64,000 bases of DNA from NCBI RefSeq assembly GCF_000512695.2, contig NZ_AZRW02000007.1:124001-188000 (forward strand), read 5' to 3'. This document shows, one piece after another, positions 26,342 to 35,095 of the stretch. The first letter of the stretch is position 1. Every line of letters begins with the position of its first letter. This DNA is from Pseudomonas sp. QTF5. Its GTDB lineage: Bacteria; Pseudomonadota; Gammaproteobacteria; Pseudomonadales; Pseudomonadaceae. Made by a program: the position numbers and the translations under genes. The notes below the pieces were generated by a model. It was not told the DNA's origin and searched no databases. It was given only the letters and a program-made list of their open reading frames with translations.

Positions 26342-28239
26342 CCCCAACCATCGTTCTTTCATACGAAGAACGTTCGTCTGCTGGAGTTTTCACGCGAGGA
26401 GCTGGCGTCAGCGATAACATCTGGATTCGTATGAAGCAGTACGCTCAAGACGCAGAATCCGGGCCACGCATTTCCTCTCACCGACTTGAACTTACTTGGC
26501 CGGCGGCTTTGAATGTGCTGCGCGAGTCTTCGTCACTACAGCACAAACACAATTTCATATTCGACGTTGACGAAAGCTCGGCCGAGCGGATTCAACGTTT
26601 TATGGAACAGTTTGCGAGCGTAAGTAGCGTTTCAGGCTCGATCGCTTTGCAGATGCCAGAAACGGATATCCTTACGCGCTTGGAAGCTGCTGGCTGGCAA
26701 ATGGATAGCCATCAGTTGAAGGACTACCAGCTGACAAACTTGCGGCACCTCCTGTCACTGGCAAATGGAGCCAACTTCTCAGTTCCCGGGGCTGGCAAAA
26801 CTACTGTCACCTTTGCACTACATCTACTTTCACGCGAAAAGATCGACGCGCTCATTGTCGTTGCGCCGAATAATGCCTTTCCAGCTTGGGAAGGTGTGGT
26901 AGATGAGTGCCTCTACTCTTCTGCCTCTCAGGACCTACGCGCTGATTTTGTTCCCCTGACTGGAGGAGAAAACAAGATTGCATCGCTCCTGGCGTCGGGT
27001 TCACGCCGCTTCATAATCTCTTATGAGCAACTCGTTCGGGTTGATCAACACATCAGCAATTTCATGGCGACGAACAAGGTGCATCTGATCCTGGATGAAT
27101 CACATCGCATGAAATCTGGTCACTCCAGCCAGCGAGGCTCAGTCCTGCTTCGCATGGGTTATCTCGCTGTAAGGCGTGACATCTTGTCAGGTACCCCGAT
27201 GCCTCAGGGTCGGCAGGACATCGCCTCACAACTCGATTTTTTATGGCCTGGCCATGGTTACGGATCAAAAATTTCTGCAGGCCATGAGCCACGCGACCTG
27301 ATTGGTGACATCTACGTCCGCACCACAAAGAAAGACTTACAACTACCCAAGCGCACCATAAAGACCGTACCCGTCACATTGACCGATGCGCATCTGGCGC
27401 TTTACAGCATATTGAAAAGCGATTTGACCGCCCGCTCCAGTGAGCTTCGAAGCGGTAAAGGTGGTGTGGCACTGATCAACGCTCGTAAATGCGTTATGCG
27501 CATACTGCAAGCAGCCACAAACCCCCTTCTTGTGATACCTCACCTGCAGCAGCACCACGAAACAGGTGAGAACGCGGCAATCTTGGAGGCCGTTAAATCA
27601 GAAGGGCCTTCAGCAAGGATACATAAGACGGTAGCGCTCGCGCAGGAACTCATAGCAGCGGGCAAAAAAGTCCTTATCTGGACTATTTTCACAGAAACCC
27701 TTCACCAGCTTGCACACGCGCTAGCCGGCTACAACCCGGCCACTATTCACGGTGCCGTTTTACTGGGCGATGTTTCCGACACTGCATCCAGGCAAGGCCA
27801 GCTTAAACGCTTCAAGGATGACCCAAATTGCCACGTGATGATCGCAAACCCTGCGGCGGCATCTGAAGGCATCAGCCTACATACGCACTGCCACGATGCG
27901 ATCTACGTAGATCGCAGTTATAACGCAACGCACTATCTTCAATCCATAGACAGGATTCATCGACTTGGCTTGAAGCCAGACGCTGTCACTACGATATACA
28001 TCATGCAAAACGCACTTCCTAGAGATGTCGGCTCAATCGATCGAGCGGTGGCCCGTCGGCTGATGACGAAAATTGGAAACATGCAGGAGTTGCTGGATGA
28101 TCCCGATCTCCAGGAACTCACTCTTGATGAGGAAGAAGCAACCTCGGTAGAAAACTCCATTGATCGCAGGGACATCATAGAGTTGATCGAAGAGATCGAA
28201 AGACCGATGACATCTGCTCCAAATGAGCAAACAGATTGA
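26338..28239 (+). CDS. SNF2-type DEAD/DEAH-box helicase or translocase
   Basis: This 633-residue superfamily 2 ATPase is probably a double-stranded DNA translocase. Motifs are a Q-like LKDYQLTNLRHL (127-138), Walker A VPGAGKTT (149-156), DESH (253-256), LSGTPMPQ (283-290), then in the second lobe VLIWTIF (445-451), ANPAAASEGISLH (503-515) and QSIDRIHRLG (535-544). The first 120 residues contain no motif and may bind partners. The C-terminal 70 residues are acidic. It ends the operon. SNF2 proteins act in DISARM and other defence systems, but the companion genes here differ. Confidence 0.9.
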   Translation: MTPTIVLSYEERSSAGVFTRGAGVSDNIWIRMKQYAQDAESGPRISSHRLELTWPAALNVLRESSSLQHKHNFIFDVDESSAERIQRFMEQFASVSSVSGSIALQMPETDILTRLEAAGWQMDSHQLKDYQLTNLRHLLSLANGANFSVPGAGKTTVTFALHLLSREKIDALIVVAPNNAFPAWEGVVDECLYSSASQDLRADFVPLTGGENKIASLLASGSRRFIISYEQLVRVDQHISNFMATNKVHLILDESHRMKSGHSSQRGSVLLRMGYLAVRRDILSGTPMPQGRQDIASQLDFLWPGHGYGSKISAGHEPRDLIGDIYVRTTKKDLQLPKRTIKTVPVTLTDAHLALYSILKSDLTARSSELRSGKGGVALINARKCVMRILQAATNPLLVIPHLQQHHETGENAAILEAVKSEGPSARIHKTVALAQELIAAGKKVLIWTIFTETLHQLAHALAGYNPATIHGAVLLGDVSDTASRQGQLKRFKDDPNCHVMIANPAAASEGISLHTHCHDAIYVDRSYNATHYLQSIDRIHRLGLKPDAVTTIYIMQNALPRDVGSIDRAVARRLMTKIGNMQELLDDPDLQELTLDEEEATSVENSIDRRDIIELIEEIERPMTSAPNEQTD

Positions 28240-28843
28240 CCAGGTAAGCTTGGTAGCGGCGTTCCTGCGAATGCTAAAAAGACAGGGGTGGCTCATGGCC
28301 CCCCGATTCTTTGTACCTGCCTCGTTGGACCATCAAACGCGGCTTTGTCGCTCAGGCCAAAGATCAGGGCGCCTGGTGAAGGCTGAACGCTCATCTGGCT
28401 TGATCACTTCAGTATCAGCGCCAACACAGTAAAACATCCAGCGATAAAAACCTGACGCATTTCGCCCATTACTTGCTCTAACTTATCACGCGCGATCTTA
28501 ACATTGTGTTAACAATTAATTCCTCACTCGCGGTCAAACTTATAAATAACGAGCGGAAAAAGATCTGTATATTTTAATTGAGATCACTCTGCCAGACAAA
28601 GAAGAATCATCTACGCAATACTACTTGACGGGAAATATAAACCCAGAAAGAGCTCAACCATAACTTTAATAAATCCGATACCGACTAAAATAAAATAAAG
28701 AAAATAACAATGTAGACCCTACGAAAACTATAATCCGTACAGAAAACTCACAGAGCAAAACACAGAGAGTGCATTTGACTACATACGGACACCAATATAC
28801 AATAAATTGCACCCATCATTCAAAACACCATGAGCTCAGCTTA
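28240..28843. other. AT-rich stretch without a supported gene
   Basis: The base composition changes sharply at about 28440 from mixed to AT-rich, marking the boundary between the two cargo blocks. I see no strong terminator for the SNF2 gene and no frame with a convincing start before 28844. Confidence 0.5.
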
Positions 28844-29146
28844 ATGAAACTATTAAATACTTATGAAGACCATGATGACGCAAAACACGCCGAAGGTCTG
28901 CTGAGGGGGCAAAAGCGATTAGCAAGCGAGCGAGACGACACTAGCACCATTTATAACTTATTTGGCATACCCTCATGGAAGAATTTTCATGCTTTAAAAA
29001 TGTACAATCTTGAAGAACTTCAAAATCTTTTACAAGAGAGAAACACTTGGGGTGAACCCCAACAGAGAAAACACAAAGAAATCATAGAAGCACTCAGCAT
29101 AATTTCGAAAAACTATGAATTAGCAATACCCCCGCATTGGTTGTAG
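28844..29146 (+). CDS. Small hypothetical protein, AT-rich block
   Basis: This unrecognised 100-residue protein starts MKLLNTYEDHDDAKHAEGLL. A longer frame from 28769 exists, but its first 25 residues are His- and Thr-rich and look noncoding. Composition is polar and helical, with a C-terminal KNYELAIPPHWL. It is convergent with the DGQHR gene, and its codon use is as AT-rich as the methyltransferase pair, so it probably arrived with them. No function inferred. Confidence 0.5.
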   Translation: MKLLNTYEDHDDAKHAEGLLRGQKRLASERDDTSTIYNLFGIPSWKNFHALKMYNLEELQNLLQERNTWGEPQQRKHKEIIEALSIISKNYELAIPPHWL

Positions 29147-29205
29147 GAGAAGGCGTAAATACATCCGGACCGGTAACCATTACGCCTGAATCCAGTAATT
29201 AAAAG

Positions 29206-30972
29206 TCAATTAGAAAAAAACTTTTCGTACAAATCAGTTCCCAACTGATTCCAATGGCTAGACCTGTAAGGAGAAAAGTCAAAGTTCTTAACGCCCGTCA
29301 ACTTACGTCTATACTGATCGAATCCTCGCGCATCACCTTCTTCCAAAATAATCCGAAGGCACTTTATAAATCCGTTAATAGCAGTCGGGGTAAGAATCTT
29401 GCTCTCGTGACCTATTTGCCAGCCATCAGGATATGAAGCTTTCACTGCATTTAGAAGGTCATTAATTTGTGCCACGCAATAATCAATATACGCTTCTAAT
29501 GACAACCTACTTTTTTTCGCCAAAATTTCTGACTTTTTAGCAGCCTCAGGCCAAGCAGTAAACAGTGAATCCCCTCCTTCCCATTTCACCAGAGGTTTCA
29601 ACCCATAACTAACAATGGACGAGATCTTCAGCTTTTTCGCATCATCAAAGACATGCTCCTCCAACTTGTCCTTCAATGCCCCTTTCCGCGCGAGCTTGAT
29701 TAGTATTGCTTTAGCAACAGCTGTACCTGAGAACGGATTAACTATAAGCTCAATTTCTTGAGTTAAAGCAGACTTAACTTTAGTTTGCCGACTATTTATC
29801 TCTAGAAATAGCTTAGCTTCAAAAAGCGTTTTATCTTCCTCTGATACACTCGCCGGATAAATAATGCCGGTAACTAATAAATTCTGTTTAACTCTCAGAC
29901 GCCCAATTTGAGGCTCATAGCTGTCGACACCCTCATGATAGGAGTAAATTCTATGCTGGCCATCAATCAGACCTACAACGTTATATTCATCCGGCAATGA
30001 TATGCTTACAGGCTTCACATTCAGCTGATCATTAGACGCTAGCTGATTGGCTGTTTTAATATCATTTATTTTGGTCGACGAGGGCAAAGTGGCGATTATA
30101 TTGCCCAAATAAACTCTTCGATTTTCTGAAAGATACTGCCTCATAGATCTTATTTTTGGCATATCTAAAATTCGCTGATAGGACAAATTAGGCTCAACCC
30201 AACCATTTTTGCGCAACACAAAGCTTTTTTTCAAAAGTGACGCAGGATCCGCATAGAATGAAACAACTTTGTATCCATCCGGATAACTACTGTTAGCTTC
30301 AGGCAGTAAAAAACCCTGAAAAGAACTTAGCGCACCAGAGCTGCCACCTGACAACTTAGCAGCACCCAGATCTTTGTAATCAACTTTGAGAAAGTTTAGG
30401 ACTTCATATTTCGCGGAAACAGAAACATTTTTGACAAGAGCATGGAAATAATTCGTCAGCGCTCTCTCCACGACTTGAACACCTATACGCGCTGCACTTT
30501 CAACGTACTCGGACTCAACTGAATGCATACTGAAGTATACAATTCTAAGTTCATAGTCAACTGGCTCATAAGGCTGAGACGTAAAATACTTGTCAAAATC
30601 AGGAAGATTTTGCTTAAGACACTCTACAAAATCTACTTTATTTTTCAGGGCTAAATCGAACACGATTTGTTTTTTTGCTATATGGGGCCCTGGCGTTGCA
30701 ATACATGTATCTTCAATAACCACCAAGACATTTTCATACACAAAGACCCCATCTAACTCGGTAGTCCTTGATCCTACTGAGGCATGCAAAACAAATTCTT
30801 TATTCTCAGAAGAAATGAATTCAAATCCTGACTTAGTAAATATCTCTTTAGCTGAATTACGAAACTTTGACTCATCTCTTTTTTTCTTAGCCAATGCCCG
30901 AACTACAATCTTTTCCGCCGCAGTCAATTTCTTGCGTACTTTTTTTGTCGCTCCTGGCTTGGCCACTTTCAT
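29206..30972 (-). CDS. DGQHR-domain protein with nuclease-like N-terminus
   Basis: This 588-residue protein carries the DGQHR motif at 337-341 (GLIDGQHRIYSYH) and the downstream FLEINSRQTKVK segment, both typical of the DndB/DGQHR family, whose members regulate or take part in DNA modification. The N-terminus (about 35-125) reads like a PD-(D/E)XK fold: TELDGVFVYE, a hydrophobic strand, then IEDT where a nuclease would have ExK, and KKQIVFDLALKN. The missing lysine suggests a degenerate or unusual active site. Its start overlaps the methyltransferase stop by 4 bp. Together they may form a modification-dependent defence or restriction unit. Confidence 0.75.
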   Translation of the reverse strand: MKVAKPGATKKVRKKLTAAEKIVVRALAKKKRDESKFRNSAKEIFTKSGFEFISSENKEFVLHASVGSRTTELDGVFVYENVLVVIEDTCIATPGPHIAKKQIVFDLALKNKVDFVECLKQNLPDFDKYFTSQPYEPVDYELRIVYFSMHSVESEYVESAARIGVQVVERALTNYFHALVKNVSVSAKYEVLNFLKVDYKDLGAAKLSGGSSGALSSFQGFLLPEANSSYPDGYKVVSFYADPASLLKKSFVLRKNGWVEPNLSYQRILDMPKIRSMRQYLSENRRVYLGNIIATLPSSTKINDIKTANQLASNDQLNVKPVSISLPDEYNVVGLIDGQHRIYSYHEGVDSYEPQIGRLRVKQNLLVTGIIYPASVSEEDKTLFEAKLFLEINSRQTKVKSALTQEIELIVNPFSGTAVAKAILIKLARKGALKDKLEEHVFDDAKKLKISSIVSYGLKPLVKWEGGDSLFTAWPEAAKKSEILAKKSRLSLEAYIDYCVAQINDLLNAVKASYPDGWQIGHESKILTPTAINGFIKCLRIILEEGDARGFDQYRRKLTGVKNFDFSPYRSSHWNQLGTDLYEKFFSN

Positions 30973-32234
30973 CGAACACTCCTATAAATTTCTTCATTAA
31001 TATTCAATGCAATCGAACTGAATATAAATTCATCCTTGCGAATTTGGCTCTTCACATCGGTTTTTTTGTATTGATGTGTATTGCTTGCGGTATAAGTGTA
31101 CATTTCGGACGTCGGCAGAATATCAACAAAGTCTTTCAAATCAACTAATTGTTCAAAGTCAGCGCAAATACCAAATTTTGATAAAGGTGGGTGTGAAATA
31201 ATTTCTTTGACTGAACTTAAAAACCAATCCTCTGATACGGTCTTATCAGTTAAAAAGATATACTTTGCTGAAACAATGTCATATTTACCACGAACAGGAC
31301 GACTGAGGGGTTCAACCCAAATTTTATCGACAACGATCCCCACAGACTTTAACTTTCTGGCAAGCAACCTTGCAAACTTTAGAACTCTCAACTGAATAAT
31401 AGTTTCTCTAAAGACATCAGCGTCTATGGATACCTTCGAGGCCAAGTATGCGGCTGAACGCTGCTCTATATTATCTGAAAGATACGATTTAAACATATCA
31501 AGATAATCAGGATTCAATTCAAACCCAAAGTATTTTCTTACCATGAACGCGGCTTGCGCAGGTACGGTACCCGACCCTGAAAATGGGTCGAAAACAGTAT
31601 CCCCCTCATCAGTCGTGAGTGTCAAAATCCTCTTGACGAGATCCTCCGGAAGAGGACAGAAATGTTTAATATATCCCTCCCCCCAAGCCCCCTGAGTGGG
31701 AATACTAAACTCCCATATTTCCTCAAGAGCTTTCCCATGTGGGCTATAGCGCTCAGGATAACGCACCCACCATTCCTTCAAGTCTTTTATTTCTCTTGCT
31801 CGTTCAGAGTAATACTTAAAATCTTGCCCCTTAGAGAAGAAGAGTACATATTCAAATATTTTTCTAGTGGCGCCCTTTTTACTCCACGGGACAGTCTTAT
31901 CTTTTTTCCAAATAATAACGTCTTGAAGCTTCCAGCCTACCGAACTGATCTCTCTAGCGAAATCGAACGGGAGAGTAACGACTGCACCATCACGCTTAAA
32001 GGAGTCGATGACCACCCAAAGAGAACCTGTCTCTTTAGTAACGTGATAGACATCCTTGAATATCTTCCTTAGATCCGCCAGATAATTATCATACGTCTGA
32101 CCAAATCCAATTTGCCCAGAATGGCCATAATCCTTCATATCAAAATATGGTGGCGATGTAACCGTAACGTCAACAGAGTTCTTCTTTACTCTTTTTCTTA
32201 AGTTTCGCGCGTCATCTAAAAAAACTTCGGACAT
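30969..32234 (-). CDS. DNA methyltransferase, N4-cytosine or N6-adenine type
   Basis: This amino-methyltransferase modifies DNA with S-adenosylmethionine. In the 421-residue product catalytic motif IV is TSPPYFDMKDYG (26-37) and the AdoMet motif I is FDPFSGSGT (215-223), then FGFELNPDY. The order motif IV before motif I marks the beta class. SPPY favours N4-cytosine, although N6-adenine cannot be excluded. Residues 250-421 are the probable target recognition region. No restriction enzyme of standard type is adjacent; the coupled DGQHR protein may supply that activity. Confidence 0.9.
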   Translation of the reverse strand: MSEVFLDDARNLRKRVKKNSVDVTVTSPPYFDMKDYGHSGQIGFGQTYDNYLADLRKIFKDVYHVTKETGSLWVVIDSFKRDGAVVTLPFDFAREISSVGWKLQDVIIWKKDKTVPWSKKGATRKIFEYVLFFSKGQDFKYYSERAREIKDLKEWWVRYPERYSPHGKALEEIWEFSIPTQGAWGEGYIKHFCPLPEDLVKRILTLTTDEGDTVFDPFSGSGTVPAQAAFMVRKYFGFELNPDYLDMFKSYLSDNIEQRSAAYLASKVSIDADVFRETIIQLRVLKFARLLARKLKSVGIVVDKIWVEPLSRPVRGKYDIVSAKYIFLTDKTVSEDWFLSSVKEIISHPPLSKFGICADFEQLVDLKDFVDILPTSEMYTYTASNTHQYKKTDVKSQIRKDEFIFSSIALNINEEIYRSVR

Positions 32235-32432
32235 CTTTTATTCTCTGGCGCTACCGCCATTCGGTAAATATTTTCATTATATACTCCTCCTTTGCAATTT
32301 TCCAGCACAACCTAACAGAAATATATTCATTAAAAACCAGATACAGCGGAAAAATTAACGAACATCTTAAAAGCTCGGCTTAAACAATATTGAAAATACA
32401 TTCCGCTATTTTGCCTGCTCACGCAGCGCTAA

Positions 32433-32666
32433 AAACACGAGGCAGATATCTACCCTTCAGCTTTAAAATTAGAAGACATTAAAATCCAACCCCTATATTT
32501 GGAAGAGGCATGCAAATATGGATTAGAAAGCTCCGCTGCCGCTAACTTTGCTATAGTCCCGGAACCAGCCGCAGATTTACGGCATGATCACTCATTTCCG
32601 TCTGCGACCACAGCCCGACTGGATCAGTTTTCAATTACTGCGGACAGCTATAAGGAGGTAAGTTAA
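32433..32666 (+). pseudogene. Possible C-terminal gene remnant
   Basis: A 77-codon open frame lacks a start codon yet reads like protein (LKLEDIKIQPLYLEEACKYG, then ANFAIVPEPAADLR, RLDQFSITADSYKEVS). A stop precedes it in frame. It is most simply the tail of a gene whose front was lost when the cargo was assembled. No family recognised; chance is possible. Confidence 0.3.
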
Positions 32667-33454
32667 ACGACTGAACTGTACGCTATCAAAGCGTATCCAT
32701 AGTTATCGCAATATTGGGGACTACGCTGACCAGCATCTTTAAATAAAAAATAAGTATCTGCCAACCCGTCTCCCGAAGATACGTATTTCTAATACTACCC
32801 GAAGAGACAATGACTGCTTTCTATCTTGAAACTGAGGCAAGTTTTGGCACTTGTCGTCAACGCTTTCACCATTCAGCCGCGCGCTTGGCCACAGTTCGAT
32901 TACTACTCAAAATGAAGATGACAGGGACATCGATAGACAGAGGAACCAACTCCTATCCGTGGCCGAATCAGATGCGCTCGGCACTATTGCGCCGGTCAAA
33001 AGTGGTGTAAGTGCGGACGTCCGTGAAAGATCTGGATCAACTAACTATGGATATCACATGGAGACATCCGCCGACGAGCTGCTCTCAATGGCGGAAAAGG
33101 TTTGCTTGAGCGGAACACCAACGCCGGAACGGACTACATTCGTGCGCGTGAGATCGAAACGTTGAGGAGGCTCGCAAGCCTGCAATAACGGAATTTTTTG
33201 TCACATATTCTACAAAGCGGCATTCGGTCGATCGACCATTATTTTGCCGGGCATCGTTCTGCGTGATATCATGCGGCCACTCTCCGAGCATAAGCCACAC
33301 GATGCAACTCATCGTGCTGCAACCGGCCAGTTGGGTATCTGCCGCCATCCTCCTGGAAATCCCGCGAGAGCGGAAAAAGGAAATGGGCAGAAATAGTCTG
33401 AACCTCCCTGCCAGCTGCTTTATGAGACTGGGAGAACAGCAAGGGAGGATTGCC
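32667..33454. other. Stretch without a supported gene
   Basis: Composition returns from AT-rich to mixed at about 32800. Several short frames exist, none with a ribosome site and protein-like sequence together. An AAGGAGG sequence at 32652-32658 is not followed by a start codon. Confidence 0.5.
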
Positions 33455-33607
33455 ATGGGCATTTCCGAACAAGCTGGTTCAGCAGCTCTACACCTTCGCC
33501 TCACGGCGTTAGGCAGCTTCGTCGGGGTGCTTTGCACCTACGGCGCCGCCCCGGTACTCGCTGTTGGACTAGGGCTTATCGCTGCTTTTGTTTTAACAAG
33601 GATGTGA
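33455..33607 (+). CDS. Small membrane protein, 50 residues
   Basis: A strong ribosome site (GGGAGG at 33443-33448) precedes an ATG encoding MGISEQAGSAALHLRLTALG and then two hydrophobic stretches (FVGVLCTYGAAPVLAVGLG and LIAAFVLT). It would span the inner membrane once or twice. A longer frame from 33263 exists, but its front part is not protein-like. It is the last gene before the right island end. Function unknown. Confidence 0.5.
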   Translation: MGISEQAGSAALHLRLTALGSFVGVLCTYGAAPVLAVGLGLIAAFVLTRM

Positions 33608-34249
33608 AGCTAGGGTGGTCATGGGCGCGAACATGGCCATTCGAACCTTACTCCAAACCCATTCCCCGGCTTCCTGCCGCACGATCTCAATCCTGCGTTA
33701 GGTAACGAGTGTTAAGCTTTTCACTCCAAATAGCATCATCTCACCTGCTCCCTCTCTGCAGTCCACAATCAATGAAAACCTGCTCGATATTTAAGCGGCA
33801 ACTATTGAGTTTACCATCCAGTCGGTACTGAGATCGCCGACAACGCTCGGGGAGCTGTGGACACACTCTGACGGAAAAAAGAGTTCATCAACTCACATTG
33901 GCGTCTTTCATAACGTCTGAACGATCGAGCGTCAGCGAGCTACTGTCCCGAAATCTGCATGCCTGCACATAGCGCAACAGATCCCTAGATCTAACTTAAA
34001 ATAACCTTCAGCGCTTTCATAAAACTTCGAGCAGTGATCGGGCCGATTGATCCGGCCATAGGTCGGCTGATCATCTCGTCTAACAAGGTGATACTACGTT
34101 TTTCAGGCGCGACCTCGTTCAAAATAGTCGACCAGATGCTCGTTACTCAGATCGAGGGGTCACACCTCATCTTGGACAGGAAGCGAATGAGCAAAGCAAG
34201 GTTTTCACATTGAATACAAGCGGCGGATCAACGGAGCGCTATTTCATGC
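33608..34249. other. Right-end stretch of the island without a supported gene
   Basis: I find no credible coding frame, no clear terminator with a T-run and no repeat apart from those listed at the island end. Confidence 0.5.
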
Positions 34250-34270
34250 GGTATTCCAAATGGTATTCCA
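34250..34270 (+). repeat. Paired GGTATTCCA repeats near the right island end
   Basis: GGTATTCCA at 34250-34258 and 34262-34270 repeats the pair seen near the left end (14295-14315) with the same 12-bp period and the same AAT between units. It lies 54 bp inside the right junction, as expected for integrase arm sites. Confidence 0.6.
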
Positions 34271-34323
34271 ATCAAGATAAGAAATTAGTATTACTTATAG
34301 TTATCAAAGAGATAAAAGACCAG

Positions 34324-34345
34324 TTCAAATTACCCCGGCCCACCA
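34324..34345 (+). repeat. Right attachment site (attR), imperfect ssrA 3' end
   Basis: TTCAAATTACCCCGGCCCACCA matches the ssrA tail at 14159-14181 apart from two substitutions and one missing base. A terminator hairpin starts 12 bp later and is probably the original ssrA terminator, pushed 20 kb away by the insertion. Confidence 0.7.
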
Positions 34346-34356
34346 ATCCGAAAACG

Positions 34357-34383
34357 ACAAAGCCCGCCAAGTGCGGGCTTTGT
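34357..34383 (+). terminator. Terminator hairpin, copy 2 of the 43-nt element
   Basis: An 11-bp perfect stem (ACAAAGCCCGC and GCGGGCTTTGT) encloses CAAGT and is followed by TGCATCTGGGGTTTGGT. It is a relative of the element at 13096-13138. Its position just beyond attR suggests it once ended the ssrA transcript. Confidence 0.75.
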
Positions 34384-34516
34384 TGCATCTGGGGTTTGGT
34401 AAATTGTCGGCCACTCCACATCCCCTGGAGCGAAGCTTGCCCGCGAAGAGGCCCGCAAAGCATCATCATGTTGCGTCTTTAGACTGGAGCAAAAATTCTG
34501 TGACCGGATTTGAGCG

Positions 34517-35095
34517 ACGTCATCCTAGGAAGTTTCCCGCAATCCGTAGCGACTTCCATGAACTGGCGCACAACGCTTCTGGAAGATAGTCTTCACCCTC
34601 CGCTGCAACCCTGCGGACGGTTTTGACAGGCCGAAATAGCGTAAGGACCCCTAAATCAATGGAACGCCCTTATGAAAAAGACCACCCGAAATCCAGTTGA
34701 AAACCCAGCCGTTTCAGAGTCCGAAGAACTCGACCTGACCCAACTATCCAAAGCCACCCAACGCGCCGTCAGCGCCCGCTTGCGCGACCCGAAACAGCCC
34801 GATCCCGTGAGCCATATTTTCACCATCCTCCCCGACGTCGACACACCCACCCTGCTCGGTCACGCCAGTGAAACCCTGGCCTCTATGAACGTCATGACCA
34901 CCGACCTGGCCGACCAGCTCGAAGGCTCGCATCGCAACGTGGCATTGGCGATTCAGCAACTGGCCGTGCTGGCCGAGATGTTGATCAATCGAGCGCTGGA
35001 CAACCTCGATTTGCCCACGCCAGCGGTCACGCCGTCTGCCACTGAGTGATCGTGCTCGTTGATCGAATGGAGGTTTTGTCATGGATCGATACATG
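34517..35095 (+). repeat. Duplicated DUF6124 locus, copy A
   Basis: This segment, from about 155 bp upstream of the DUF6124 gene to just past the start of the next gene, is repeated at 37425-37998. Upstream parts share CTGCGGACGGTTTTGACA and ATGGAACGCCCTTATGAAAA, and downstream parts share CTCGTTGATCGAATGG. Confidence 0.8.
34672..35049 (+). CDS. DUF6124 family protein, copy A
   Basis: This 125-residue Pseudomonas protein is of unknown function. The family core is seen as ILPDVDTPTLLGHASETLAS, then a long helix with DLADQLEGSHRNVALAIQQL and the C-terminal INRALDNLD. The N-terminal 45 residues are polar and probably disordered. It has no signal peptide, so it is cytoplasmic. It stands first in a two-gene unit with the 85-residue protein, and a paralogue follows 2.5 kb downstream. 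Confidence 0.85.
   Translation: MKKTTRNPVENPAVSESEELDLTQLSKATQRAVSARLRDPKQPDPVSHIFTILPDVDTPTLLGHASETLASMNVMTTDLADQLEGSHRNVALAIQQLAVLAEMLINRALDNLDLPTPAVTPSATE

Larger units (their letters stand above)
14182..34345. mobile_element. Genomic island integrated at ssrA, about 20 kb
   Basis: The island is bounded by ssrA and an imperfect copy of its 3' end. It carries a P4-type integrase next to attL, paired GGTATTCC repeats inside both ends, a second recombinase, a DUF3987 protein, and two cargo blocks that look like anti-phage or genome-protection systems. Its base composition differs from the GC-rich flanks, with 28.4-32.8 kb strikingly AT-rich. I see no conjugation or phage structural genes, so mobility probably depends on integrase alone or on a helper element. 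Confidence 0.85.

Noticed and set aside
20194..28239. Assignment of the cargo to DISARM or to plasmid partition
   Set aside because: An SNF2 motor alone does not make DISARM: no DrmA/B/C set or methyltransferase is in this operon. No ParA accompanies the ParB-like protein.
29206..30972. Complete Dnd phosphorothioation system
   Set aside because: Only a DGQHR (DndB-like) motif is present; dndA, C, D and E are absent from the window.
33058..33165. 35-codon frame starting METSADELLSMAEKV
   Set aside because: Reads somewhat like protein, but there is no ribosome site and no terminator nearby, and the chance expectation for this length is high.
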